Assembly (NCBI GenBank): GCA_029448655.1
Contig: JACCLO010000002.1
Span: 124,001-188,000, forward strand
DNA length: 64,000 nt
Origin: Wolfiporia cocos
Lineage: Eukaryota > Basidiomycota > Agaricomycetes > Polyporales > Phaeolaceae
Direction: 5' to 3'
Shown: one piece after another, positions 21,690 to 32,653 of the stretch
How positions within the stretch are numbered: the stretch's first letter is position 1
How the letters are laid out: every line of letters begins with the position of its first letter
Notes under the pieces: generated by a model
Told to the model about the DNA's origin: nothing
What the model saw: the letters and a program-made list of their open reading frames with translations, nothing else
Database searches by the model: none
Program-made: the position numbers and the translations under genes

Positions 21690-24600
21690 TTATCGTCCTG
21701 TCGATCCAAAACCTTGTGTACCGCGCTTGGTTGGCTTGTTGAACTGCTCGTTGTAGGGTCCACTTCCACGTAGGTGAGGCCGAATTTCTTTTTCGAACTT
21801 CTCCTTGGTCATGGATCCCTGTATTTCGGGCGTGATTGCTACTTCGCAGATTAGCTGAGCAATTCGGTCGCCTTTCTTCACTTGGTACGGGTCTCCAGTG
21901 AGGTTCATTAACATGACAAAGACTTCTCCGCGGTAGTCATGGTCTATTACACCTGCGAGGACATCGATGCCCTTTTTCGCAAGTCCAGACCTTGGCGCTA
22001 TCCGACCGTATGTCCCATATGGGACTTTGATTTGAATGTCTGTGGGGACCGTAGCGGATTTCCATGAATTAATTAGGATATCCTGCGCGGCGTATAGATC
22101 GTAGCCAATCGCATCGGTTGTTCCCCTGGTCGGTAGTTTGCCATTGACTCCTACTTCGATTTCCAAGTCTTCGTTGAACTCAGCATCGGAATGTACCCAT
22201 TGCCCTGTAAAGGGGTCGCGCTTGTAGTACACTTTCGGTTGTGTAGGATCAACATCGTCTCGATATTGGGGCCAATCATCGGGCCAGACACACGTGTCTG
22301 AGTCCCAATCTGGCGAGTCAGGGTCGAAGACGGCTATGGTCTGCCGTGTTCCGCCGAGTCTAGTTGATCGGCGAAGGGGTTGATTTGGGTCGGTACTAAG
22401 GGCTGAATATTTTGCCTTGTACTCGTCCAGAATTTCCTTAGCGTTAGCCAAATGTTCCTCGATTTCCCACGTGTCTTCCGCAGGTCCGGTGCCTTTCCAG
22501 TGGATAAGGTATTCCCACCGGCCGCGTCGGTTACGATGGTCGAGAATGGCTTCCACTTCCCATTCTTCCGGGTCTTCCATTTCCATTGGCCTGTCGGCCG
22601 CTGGGGGATGACTTTTCTGACCTTCGATGGTCGATTCCTTGTACATAACCAGTTTCGAAGCATGGAACACAGGGTGATAGGCCCTATATTGTGCGTCCAT
22701 GTACACTTTGAACGTTACTGGTCCCAATTTTTCTGTGATTCGGAATGGGCCAATGTAGCGAGGGGCTAGACTTCTTTCTGTGTCTTGCCAACTTCGCACG
22801 TCCACGAGTACTTTGTCGCCCACTTTGAAGGGGACAACTTGCTTCTTTTGGTCATAGCACCAGGACCATCTTTCGGCTGCAATTTTCATTGCTGCCTTAG
22901 CTTTCTCTTGTGCAGAGAACCGCGTGTTCGCAATTTCTACCAAGTCTTTGTTTCGACTTGGCTCGAAACTGCTTGGTCCTGCAATTGGATGACGACCTAA
23001 TTCCACCAGAAACGGAGATTCCTTGGTAGTTTCGCTGGCTGCATTATTGTACGCAAATTCCGCTGTTGGCAGGAACTCCGACCAGTTATCTTTTTGGTAC
23101 GTGTTAATGTAGCACCGTAGATACTGTTCGAGTATTTGATTCACTCGTTCGGTTTGTCCGTCTGCCTGCGGATGGTACGCAGTAGTCATCGACCTTTGAA
23201 TTCCTAGCAGGGTGCACCATTCACCAAATAGTTTTGAGGCGAATTGTGTCCCTCTGTCCGATACTATCTGTTTTGGCAACCCATGTAAGGGATATACCTT
23301 TTGATAGAGTATCGTAGCTAGGTCTTTTGTTGAGAAGGTATTTTCTATGGGGAAAAACCTTGCTCTTTTGGTCAACCGATCTACTACGACCATGATCGCG
23401 TCATGCATTCCCGATGGGGGTAGCTGAGTAATCAGGTCTATTGTCACCACTTCCCACGGGCCTGACGGCACCGGTAAGGGTTGCAGGGGGCCGTACGGCT
23501 TCTGCGGGTGGTTCTTCATACGTTGGCATGTGTCACATCCGTCTACGTATTTTTTGACGTAAACGAACATTCCGGGCCACCAATAGTTGCGGCTTAGCAA
23601 TTCGTACGTTTTATAGCGTCCAAAATGCCCAGCTGACTTGTGATCGTGATGATACTCGACCAGTTGCCGTCTGATATCCGCTGGTGTAGCTGGAACGTAG
23701 ACTTTGCCTCTTCGGAGGAGTAACCCTCCTTCGTAGTTCCATTCTGATAGGTCTTTTTTTGAATTCACGAGGGCCGGATGAGAGCAGCTCCTTGTAGTCT
23801 TTTGTGACCTTGTCGTCTAGCAACGCTTTGCGAATCTCTCAGAGTATCGATTTGTCTTCCGATTGTGGGGCAGCATGGGAGGTATCAAGAGCCATTGCCA
23901 TGTACTCTTGCTCGAACCACTCAGGTTTCAGAAGAACCTGATCGCGGTTATCGAGATCCACCCCCTCCTCATGGTCTGGCCGCCTGGACAGAGGATCCGC
24001 GGTTAGCATTGTTTTGCCAGGTTTGTGCTTCATTTGGAAGTTGAAGCGTGAGAGGTACAGTGCCCAACGGGCTTGTCGTCTCGTCAGTTTTTGCGCCGTT
24101 TTGAAATAGGTCAGGTTTAGATGATCCGACCATATCTCGAATTTTTCAGGGTGTCCCTCTAGGTAGTGTCGCCACTCCTCTAGAGCCCTGATTACAGCCA
24201 ACATTTCCTTGTCGTAGATCTCGTGGTTCCTTTCCGGGGCACTTAGCGATTTGCTATAGTACGCCACGGGGTGGAATTTTTTATCCGTAGGATCTAACTG
24301 AGATAGCACTGCTCCGGTAGCGAAGTCTGACGCATCTGTTTCTACGCGGAAAGGCTGATCGTGCGACGGAATTCGAAGCACGGGCGCTTTGGTAAATGCT
24401 TCCTTTAGGGTTTGGAAAGCATTTTCCTGCTCGGCGTCCCAATGCCAAGCTTCTGACTTTTTGGTCAGCATGGTGAGTGGTTTGGCTATTTTTGAGAAGC
24501 CTTCTATGAATCGCCTGTAGAAATTGGCAAATCCAAGGAAAGCTTGAACCTCTTTGACCTTAGTAGGTCTGGGCCAGTCCTGAACTCCGGCGTACTTCTT

Positions 24601-26118
24601 CGGATCCATCATGATGTTACCGTCGGATATGATCATTCCTAGGTATTCGATGGAAGACTGTTCGAAAAAGCACTTTTCGGGCTTCGCATACAAGTCCGAG
24701 TCCTTCAGGGTTTGGAGAACCCCTTTGATAAGTCGCCGATGTTCCTCCATATCATTCCCGAAAATCAAGATGTCGTCTAGGTAGACAACCACCTTGCCGG
24801 TCCGAATGAACGGTGCGAGGATAGAGTTCATCATCGCTTGGAACGTTGCGGGGGCATTGCAGAAACCAAAATACATTACCGTTGCCTCGTATAGTCCACG
24901 GTGTGTAATAAACGCTGTCTTCCATTCATCACCTTCCTTGATGCGGACATTATTATATCCCCATCTAAGGTCGATTTTGGTGAAGATGGTCGCATGGGAC
25001 AATTGATCGATAAGATCATCGATCCGAGGTATCGGATAACGATTTTTCACGGTTATTTCGTTTAGCCTCCTGTAATCGACAACCATCCGCAGCCCTCCGT
25101 TCTTTTTATGGACGAAGAAAACCGGGGATGCCATCGGACTTTCGGATGGTCGAATGTAACCCTTCCGTAATTCGGTGTCTATCCACTCATCCAAGCTATT
25201 ACGCTCTTGGGGAGACATTTTGTATGGTTTTACCGGTGGGGGAAGCTGCGCATCTGGTTCAAGCAGTATGGCGTGATCCCAGGGCTTCCGTTCCGGCATC
25301 CTCTCTGACGCCTTTTGTGAGAACACCGTTGGCCCATACTCTTGGTATTGTTCGGGCACTAACGATCGCCATTTTTCAATGTCAATCGGTGGTGTGTTTT
25401 CCTCACGGCCGTCTGCTTCGTCGAGGTCTTTGTCAAGTACCTCGGCTACCAACTGTGTCAGCAGGTTCATTTCCTCGTCGTCAAGGGTTGCCACCCAAGC
25501 GATCAAAGGATTTTCGGGGTCCTCCTCTCCTAATATGTCCACGGGAGTGTCCCAAATCGAATTTACTTCGATGATTTCCTTTTCTGGGAGTTCAACTGCT
25601 TCCTCCTCAGAAGGGCGGTTACCCTTTTTTCTGGCGTAAGGTTGGTCGTGTGTACAGCGTGCATATTCCATTTCTCCTTTCCTCCAATCAAAGGTAGGAT
25701 TGTGGAGACGCAACCAGTCATAGCCAAGGATTAGGTCTGGTTCTAGGTGCATGACCGTCAGACCTATTTTTTCCTTGTGTGTGCCATGTTGCATGAATGC
25801 TTTTACTGATTGCGTTAAGCGGCCGGCGACGTTTTCTGTTCCGTCTGCGTTTGTAACCGTAATGGGAAACGCTAGTTTGTCAGTGACCAGCTTATGTTTA
25901 TCGACCAATCGTTGTGATATGACCGATATGGTTGCACCGCTGTCGATTAAAGCCAGAGCCTGCACTTTTTGCCCATATACCCAGAGTGTTACTTCGACAA
26001 GGAAAGATCGAGCGAAGTCGCGCGCATCGTTGCCAAAAATATGATACATTGACTCGAATACACTCTTTACAGCGGGTACGGGACTAAAATTACACGGGAG
26101 CACAAGTGGGCAGGTCAT
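21690..26118 (-). pseudogene. pol: pol of B: protease-RT-RNase H-integrase-chromodomain-dUTPase, disrupted
   Basis: The upstream part (26118-23839) has the protease motif IDSGAT, RT with YLDD, and RNase H. The downstream part (to 21690) has integrase, a chromodomain (WEVEAILDHR, YLIHWKG) and a dUTPase (AIGYDLYA, PRSGLAKKG, GVIDHDYRGE, GDRIAQLI, GTQGFGSTG). Two lesions separate them: an in-frame TGA at 23841-23839, where the intact family has a coding codon, and one extra A in a seven-A run (23754-23760, T on the plus strand). The pol ATG at 26118 overlaps the gag stop as TGATG. The domain order equals that of family 1, so chromodomain plus dUTPase is ancestral to both. Confidence 0.92.
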
Positions 26119-28355
26119 CACATGTGCTCGGTGGGAAAACCCGAGGCAGAGCTTCCGTAGATGCCCAGGGTGTTTGCGGAGTCGGCTATCCGCTTGCGAA
26201 GCCAGGGCAGATGTGTCCTGATGGAGTCACCCGACGGTGTAGGCGCAGTCGAAGTCGAACCAGTCGACTGGGTCTGGACGGGGCTGGTGCTTTCTGCCGA
26301 TCGCACCGAACTCCCGCTTTGCTCCTCATCGCTGATGCGCGTAGTGGGGGCCAGAGGAACCACCTCTGGTTGCTTCGGAACGTTGGTCCGGATGGTCCCT
26401 ACGGTGGCTTGGGGGGACTCATCTTCGTCGTCAGTCACCAGTTCCTGGGTGCTGACAATTCGGACCTTGTATTTCTTTTTCGGGTCCAATTTCTTCTGGC
26501 CCGACTGTTGCGTTCCGCTCGACGAGCCTGTCGGCTTCGTCGTTCCGCTTCCACTACTGGCCGGCTTGGCTTCCTTCGGCTTGTTCTTAGGGTTCTCAGG
26601 ACAGTCGCCCCATTTGTGTTGTCCGGGGTGCTTGCGACAGTCCTTCCCGTAAGAGCCGGTTTCCTTTGCCTTGCCTTTGCCTTTGTCATCAGCCTTGGCA
26701 GGCTTTGACGTAGCCTTGTCGGCGGTCTTGCCAGACCCCGACGACTCCTTCCTCTTTTCTTCCTCAAAGATTTTGCCTTTGAGCTTGTCCGGGTATTGCC
26801 TCTTGTAGAGGTCAATGGCCATATCGAGGTATACCTCCCAGTCGGTCGGCATTGTAAAGCCGGGAACCGATTCTAAGGTAGCGAGGGTTTCTCGCACTTT
26901 TTCCGGGAGGATCCGTTTGATGTGACTGAACAACGTCTTGTTGTCAGTCTCGGCCAGGCGAGCCAGGGTCCTGAGCTTCTGTGCCCAAGAGAAGAAGTCC
27001 GATTGGAGCTTCTTTTTCCCTTCGTCTCCGAAGTACCCTTCAATCTCTTTTTCGGCAATTTCCTTGTCCGTCTTTTTGCCGTACACCTTCTCGATCGTTT
27101 CCGCAAACGTTTTCCAGGTGTGCCCCGAGGTTTGTCCGGCGGCGATTTTATCAACTACCGGCGACATGTACTGGTAGGCCTCGCCCGTAAGCCGTAACAG
27201 GGCTTGGCGGACCTTGTCCTCCTCGAGGGTCACCTTGGCGTCTGCGAAATACATGCCCATTTTTTGGATCCACTCTTTTGACGAGATGGAGTCCTTAGGG
27301 CCCGAGAATCTGGGCGGCTGAGTCGGTTTGGTCTGTTGGAAGTTGACCGTTGTGGCTGCTGCTGGCGCGGCTGCCGGTGCGTTTTTTAGAGCGGTTAACT
27401 CCGCTTCGAGTTGGTCAATTCTATTAATTAGTGCCGTGACCTGGGCACCGCTGGGTCCCGCGGTTGGGACTGCCGGACGCTTTTGCAGTACTGCGATGTC
27501 TTTTTCTATGCGGACGAACCGATTTTCGGAAAGGGTATCCAATTGTTGCCGCAAACTCTCCGCTTCCTCTAGTGCTTCTATTCTATTTTGAAGCACCTGG
27601 TTGTGACTCCGAATCTGGTTGGTCTTGTTCCAGACCATTTCCATATTCGTGTCTACCCGGCTTTTGTATGCCGCGAGGTTGCTGTAGAGGTGGTTTTTGG
27701 CTTGGTACAGCGCCTCTCTGTAAGCTTCTTTTCCCACCTGCAGAACTTCGTCTGGGGCGGCCACTTCCAGAGTGCGCTGCAACCTTCCCATCAATTCATT
27801 CTCGCTTCTTTCTGGTTGCGCGACAATTTCCAGGGTTCCCCTTTCATAGGAGGGGAGGAGATCGGGGAGCGTCCCAAATAGGGGCTCCGTGTCGACTGGT
27901 TCCTCCGGCCGTGGAGTCTCGCTTCCTTCGGGGGTGATGACTGCTCGGCGTCCGGGTGTTTCCGGGTTGAAGAGCCTGGCGGCTCTTGTGCGTGGCGACG
28001 CTTCTTCCTGCGAGTACCAGTGGACGTCACCATAGTAGACTATGAGGTCCGCTAGGGAGATGGCGGTACAATAGTTGTCCCACCTCCACCACGAAATGTG
28101 GTTTCTAGTCGAATCTTCCCCATAGTACTTGATGTACGCCGTATGGTTTACGTTCAGGGAAGGGCGCACATGCGCCGGAATTGAGTTGAAGGAGGTTACA
28201 CTCCCCCTAACTCTGATGCCGAATACGACTCGCAGGTAGTCCATCAAGCAGGTTTGCTCTCCGGGCCATGCATGCTTGCCGACGGCGGGGCGGTAGGCCG
28301 TAGCCACCTTGTGGGTGTTGTACAAAGCGCCTTGGACGATTGTGTAAGACACCAT
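26118..28355 (-). CDS. gag: gag of B, with an extra N-terminal domain
   Basis: About 745 residues if started at MVSYTIVQGA (28355); an in-frame ATG at 28409 is possible. The first 130 or so residues look globular (WPGEQTCLMDYLRVVFGIRV, Trp/Tyr rich) and have no counterpart in family-1 gag. Then come a coiled coil, an Ala/Pro linker, the Gag domain (EWIQKMGMYFADAKV, DKEIAEKEIEGYF), a Lys/Ser linker and a knuckle CRKHPGQHKWGDC that fits CX2HX3HX4C rather than the usual CX2CX4HX4C. The C terminus shares PLAPTTR with family-1 gag. The stop codon overlaps the pol start. Confidence 0.85.
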   Translation of the reverse strand: MVSYTIVQGALYNTHKVATAYRPAVGKHAWPGEQTCLMDYLRVVFGIRVRGSVTSFNSIPAHVRPSLNVNHTAYIKYYGEDSTRNHISWWRWDNYCTAISLADLIVYYGDVHWYSQEEASPRTRAARLFNPETPGRRAVITPEGSETPRPEEPVDTEPLFGTLPDLLPSYERGTLEIVAQPERSENELMGRLQRTLEVAAPDEVLQVGKEAYREALYQAKNHLYSNLAAYKSRVDTNMEMVWNKTNQIRSHNQVLQNRIEALEEAESLRQQLDTLSENRFVRIEKDIAVLQKRPAVPTAGPSGAQVTALINRIDQLEAELTALKNAPAAAPAAATTVNFQQTKPTQPPRFSGPKDSISSKEWIQKMGMYFADAKVTLEEDKVRQALLRLTGEAYQYMSPVVDKIAAGQTSGHTWKTFAETIEKVYGKKTDKEIAEKEIEGYFGDEGKKKLQSDFFSWAQKLRTLARLAETDNKTLFSHIKRILPEKVRETLATLESVPGFTMPTDWEVYLDMAIDLYKRQYPDKLKGKIFEEEKRKESSGSGKTADKATSKPAKADDKGKGKAKETGSYGKDCRKHPGQHKWGDCPENPKNKPKEAKPASSGSGTTKPTGSSSGTQQSGQKKLDPKKKYKVRIVSTQELVTDDEDESPQATVGTIRTNVPKQPEVVPLAPTTRISDEEQSGSSVRSAESTSPVQTQSTGSTSTAPTPSGDSIRTHLPWLRKRIADSANTLGIYGSSASGFPTEHM

Positions 28356-28418
28356 TGCTGGACAGTATTCGTCAGCTTGAGTTATTTTCTTCCTTAAACG
28401 ATAATTCAAGAAAAAAGT

Positions 28419-28498
28419 GCCTTTTCAGGACTTAAGTGCCTTTTCAGGACTTTTCGCAATCAATGCCATGCACCAAAAAAAATGCCTTTTCAGGACTT
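28419..28498 (-). repeat. Three 16-bp direct repeats between ORF1 and gag of B
   Basis: TGCCTTTTCAGGACTT occurs at 28419-28434, 28437-28452 and 28483-28498. A shared core, CCTTTTCAGGA, also appears once upstream of ORF1 in family 1 (near 8320 and 50180). It may be a protein- or RNA-binding site; role unknown. Confidence 0.6.
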
Positions 28499-28506
28499 TC
28501 TATCTA

Positions 28507-29315
28507 CTACAACTGGGGTTTGCCGAGGTCGAAGTTGAGACCGCTATGTACTAGATGGGTTTTTAAGTACGTAACGTGCTGTTTCACGTCTAGGTCTCCA
28601 AAAACGTGCTCCACCCTCCTGAGATATTTTTCGAGGCGGCGGAGATCTTCGTTCTTCATGGAGTCCTGACGGACCCTTTGCTCCAGGTGTGTGGAGAGAT
28701 CGTCGAAATCGGTGATGAGCGTGGTGAATTTTGCTATGACGGGGGCCGTGGTGGTTGCGTCGGGGACTTTCCATAGCCGGAAAAGGTTTTTGTGGGCGGC
28801 GTTCATCTGTTTGTCGACGTCTAAGAACCAGTCCCACTTTTTCTCCGTGCAGTGGACGTCCCTGGGGTTCGCAAGACCCCGTTTCTCGACCCACTCGGCC
28901 GGCATCCTAAGCTCCTCCACTCTCTCTAATAGCGACTTCTTTGGGGGCTCAATTCGCTCCCGAAGACTCCTCACCATTCTCTCTTCCTCTTCCTGGCGGC
29001 CTCGGCGATTAGCTGATCCAGAGTTTGTTTCTGGATCCGAGCCTCGAGCTTCTCCCTCTGTCGGAGAAGCTTGTCGAGCTTCTTCCGCCTGATGTCGTCG
29101 AGGGCGGCCTCGTGGTTGACCCTTCGGATCTCCTCCGGGTCGGGGTTCGGCTTCTTGTAGAAGACGTCTTTGCCCTTTCGGGACTTTCCTCGCTTTGGGG
29201 CTGTGACCGCGGAGATGCGGTCTTCGAGCGATTTAGAGGCGGCAATGTGCCATTCCTCGCGCTCCCCCGTAGCGGCGTTTCTCGGGGTAACCGTGAAACG
29301 TGGTGCTTTCGGCAT
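28507..29315 (-). CDS. ORF1 of B: extra protein upstream of gag, in two overlapping frames
   Basis: Frame 1 (29315-28971, 114 codons) is basic with a Lys/Arg-rich helix and ends ..KRKREW. Frame 2 (28977-28507, 156 codons) begins MVRSLRERIEPP at an ATG that overlaps the stop (ATGGTGA). The C-terminal part, KFTTLITDFDDLSTHLEQR then MKNEDLRRLEKY, aligns in spacing with family-1 ORF1 (RFHTMVVELEDLVDNVKDR then ITNRDWRIMKKY). In family 1 the two halves are one ORF, so here there is either a frameshift lesion or stop-restart translation. No known domain. Confidence 0.65.
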
Positions 29316-30015
29316 GACTACGTAAAAAGAAGTCTAAGTAAGCTATTCTAGTGGAAATCACGCGGTCTTCTGTCGGGGCTTATCGTCGCTTCTTGATGTG
29401 TCGTGCGCTTATCCTCCGGCGTCAATGGGCGCTCCGCCCTCGACCGGAGTTAGTGTCGGCGACTGGATTGCGTCTCTCTCACGCTACCAGGTGGGGGATA
29501 CAGCAGGTCGTCTTCCCTTGACGCCTGGGAATGCAGGATTTGGGGTATTACACCCCGCATGTGCCCACGCCTCACTCCAGTTAGGTGGCTGCCAGTGTTT
29601 AAACCAAACCCATGCCCTGAGGGACTTAGAGGGCGCCAGGGCCAGAACTCTATCGTTCTGAAGCCGTATCGGCAGCGGTTCTAGGCAGGGCAACTCGTGC
29701 CCACCATCCCAACTCTAAATAGAGTGGCCCCTGTGCGCCTGGGGATAGGCGAGAAGGTCGTCTCCGGCCCGGTCAAGAAGTTACACCGTTGCCATCGATT
29801 CCCAACATGTGGGGAAAGGCTTGGCAGCCAGTCCCCGGTTCCGCTTAAGCCTACGGTCCGGCTGTTTGCCCGAAGGCGGTGATCCCCCAGAGCCCACTAA
29901 GGATACCCCGCTGCCTGGCAGCGAGCAGGGGTGCGCAGACGGCGACGAAAACCCCTAAGAAGAAAAAATCCCAGACCCTCAAAGAGGGCGGGGGCGAAAG
30001 CGAGTTCTATTCATA
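29316..30015 (-). other. 5' leader of B with primer-binding site
   Basis: About 0.7 kb, GC-rich, no convincing ORF on the element strand. At 30003-30014 element sense reads ATGAATAGAACT one base inside the LTR, repeated within the LTR at 30126-30137. The 29400-30015 part is duplicated at 30635-31251. Confidence 0.75.
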
Positions 30016-30634
30016 TAACACAAGATAACAACTTACTTGTAATGTTCTTGGTTTTGCTGGTTAGGCAAGGGATAAGTAGATGTTAAGCAGGATACGTTGA
30101 GTGGTTAACTCGTAGTATGAATGCAATGAATAGAACTGAGGCAATAGCGCTCAGCAAGTCCAGTATATATACATGATAAATAAGACCCCTAACAGTCTTA
30201 TTGGATAATACTAGTGTCCGTATTCGTATGTACAAGTCCCCAGGTACCTAAGTACTTAGTAATATACGATAAATACATATGCCGATCAAAACCGGGATAT
30301 AGAAAGGCGGCGTAAGCCGCGCGAATGGCGTTTTGCGCTCTTGTCATTACAAAGACGGGGCGTGACCAAAGCCCGGTCCGCTGACGTTTATATGCTGACT
30401 GCTTTCGGACGAAATGTCCGATTGGCTAGAACTAGACATGTGACTGATGGTAACTACTAACGATAAGATAAGACCGTCGTTACGGGAGATAACGCGGCCA
30501 TCATTCGGCACGTATGTAACCGTTAACTTATGAACCAGATAAGCTAGTTATTGGTCTAGAAAGTCGTAGATAATTCGTAGAATTGCCGGAAAAATAGTAA
30601 GAAATATAGGGAAACTAGGAGAATTCTTGTGACA
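30016..30634 (-). repeat. Family-2 LTR, middle copy of B (619 bp)
   Basis: Same termini and length as the outer LTRs. It directly adjoins the leader on one side and the duplicated leader on the other, with no target duplication of its own. Confidence 0.93.
30126..30171 (-). promoter_or_regulatory. TATA box and self-primer segment in B LTR
   Basis: Element sense TATATATA (30171-30164). Its first base is 34 nt upstream of AGTTCTATTCAT (30137-30126), which is complementary over 12 nt to the site inside the LTR (30003-30014). The right-hand LTR has the same layout (TATA 31400-31407, segment 31362-31373), but its partner site at 31239-31250 has one mismatch. Confidence 0.7.
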
Positions 30635-31251
30635 GTCGTGCGCTTATCCTCCGGCGTCAATGGGCGCTCCGCCCTCAACCGGAGTTAGTGTCGGCGACTG
30701 GATTGCGTCTCTCTCACGCTACCAGGTGGGGGATACAGCAGGTCGTCTTCCCTTGACGCCTGGGAATGCAGGATTTGGGGTATTACACCCCGCATGTGCC
30801 CACGCCTCACTCCAGTTGAGTGGCTGCCAGTGTTTAAACCAAACCCATGCCCTGAGGGACTTAGAGGGCGCCAAGGCCAGAACTCTATCGTTCTGGAGCC
30901 GTATCGGCAGCGGTTCTAGGCAGGGCAACTCGTGCCCACCATCCCAACTATAAATAGAGTGGCCCCTGTACGCCTGGGGATAGGCGAGAAGGTCGTCTCC
31001 GGCCCGGTCAAGAGGTTACACCGTTGCCATCGATTCCCAACATATGGGGAAAGGCTTGACAGCCAGTCCCCTGGTTCCGCTTAAGCCTACGGTCCGGCTT
31101 TTTGCCCGAAGGCGGTGATCCCCCAGAGCCCACTAAGGATACCCCGCTGCCTGGCGGCGAGCAGGGGTGCGCAGACGGCGACGAAAACCCCTAAGAAGAA
31201 AAAATCCCAGACCCTCAAAGAGGGTGGGGGCGAAAGCGACTTCTATTCATA
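30635..31251 (-). repeat. Duplicated leader of B without coding region
   Basis: 617 bp matching 29400-30015 with a handful of differences; joined directly to the LTR ending at 30634. All of ORF1, gag and pol is missing between these two LTRs. Confidence 0.9.
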
Positions 31252-31870
31252 TAACACAAGATAACACTTACTTGTAATAGTTGCTTGGTTTGCTGGTTAG
31301 GCAGGAAGGTTGTAAGAGTTAAGCAGGATACGCGGAGTGGTTAACTCGTAGTATGAATGCAATGAATAGAACTGAGGCAATAGCGCTCAGCAAGTCCAGT
31401 ATATATACATGATAAATAAGACCCCTAACAGTCTTATTAGATAATACTAGTGTCCGTATTCGTATGTACAAGTCCCCAGGTACCTAAGTACTTAGTAATA
31501 TACGATAAATACATATACCGATTAAAACCAGGATATAGAAAGGCGACATAGGCCGCACGAATGGCGTTTTGCGCCCTTGTCATTACAAAGACGGGGCGTG
31601 ACCAAAGCCCGGTCTGCTGACGTTTATACGCTGACTGTTTCCGGACGGAATGTCCGATTGGCTGGAACTAGACATGTGACTGATGGTAACTACTAGTGAT
31701 AAGATAAGACTGTTGTTACGGGAGATAACGCGGCCATCATTCGGCACGTATGTAACCGTTAACTTATGAACCAGATAAGCTAGTTATTGGTCTAGAAAGT
31801 CGTAGATAATTCGTAGAATTGCCGGAAAAATAGTAAGAAATATAGGGAAACTAGGAGAATTCTTGTGACA
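31252..31870 (-). repeat. Family-2 LTR, outer 5' copy of B (619 bp)
   Basis: Followed by CGTTA (31871-31875), matching the duplication left of 20981. Confidence 0.93.
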
Positions 31871-32648
31871 CGTTATCGGACTGCCAGAGGTAATATTTCC
31901 TGTCAGAACAGTTGCAGTGGTTGTCGCAGCTGCGGTGGTTGCGGTCGCGGTGGTCGCGGTGGAACGAGCTAATGCGAAAGTGTTTGTGAGTTTACAGAAA
32001 AATCTCTCGAGCGACAGGCTAGATCACTACATCGTTTGAAGCACAGAAGCTGGGCAAACTGCTGCAGGACGAGAAGGCCTACTATACCTCAGCAAGGCAT
32101 AACGTGCGTTCGTTCAAACCAAGTCCGAGTCATATGTCACAGCTAAGAATACTATATATACGTTATCGGACTGCCAGAGGTAATATTTCCTGTCAGAACA
32201 GTTGCAGTGGTTGTTGCAGCTGCGGTGGTCGCGGTCGCGGTGGTCGCGGTGGAACGAGCTAATGCGAAAGTGTTTGTGAGTTTACAGAAAAATCTCTCGA
32301 GCGACAGGCTAGATCACTACATCGTTTGAAGCACAGAAGCTGGGCAAACGGCTGCAGGACGAGAAGGCCTACTATACCTCAGCAAGGCATAACGTGCGTT
32401 CATTCAAACCAAGTCCGAGTCATATGTCACAGCTAAGAATACTATATATACGTTATCGGACTGCCAGAGGTAATATTTCCTGTCAGAACAGTTGCAGTGG
32501 TTGTCGCAGCTGCAGTGGTCGCGGTCGCGGTGGTCGCGGTCGCGGTGGTCGCGGTCGCGGTGGTCGCGGTCGCGGTGGTCGCGGTCGCGGTGGTCGCGGT
32601 CGCGGTGGTCGCGGCGGTAGCGAAGGTCGCGGTGACTGATTGCAGATG
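31871..32648. repeat. 290-bp tandem repeat array (units start 31871, 32161, 32451)
   Basis: The anchor CGTTATCGGACTGCC recurs exactly every 290 bp. Each unit holds a GGTCGCGG CpG core (about 31911-31963, 32201-32253, 32491-32636) that grows from a few copies to about 120 bp in the last, partial unit. The array continues the fragment at 20761-20980. I see no coding logic in the unit. Confidence 0.9.
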
Positions 32649-32653
32649 TCAAG

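Larger units (their letters stand above)
20981..31870 (-). mobile_element. Family-2 Ty3/Gypsy composite B with three LTRs
   Basis: Outer LTRs at 20981-21599 and 31252-31870 are flanked by the same CGTTA (20976-20980 and 31871-31875), so the whole 10.9 kb behaves as one insertion. Inside is a third LTR (30016-30634). The stretch between the middle and right LTRs holds only a second copy of the leader (30635-31251, matching 29400-30015). In element sense the order is LTR, leader, LTR, leader, ORF1, gag, pol, LTR. It most likely formed by recombination or template switching between two copies. The LTRs are close to each other in sequence. pol is disabled. Confidence 0.93.
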
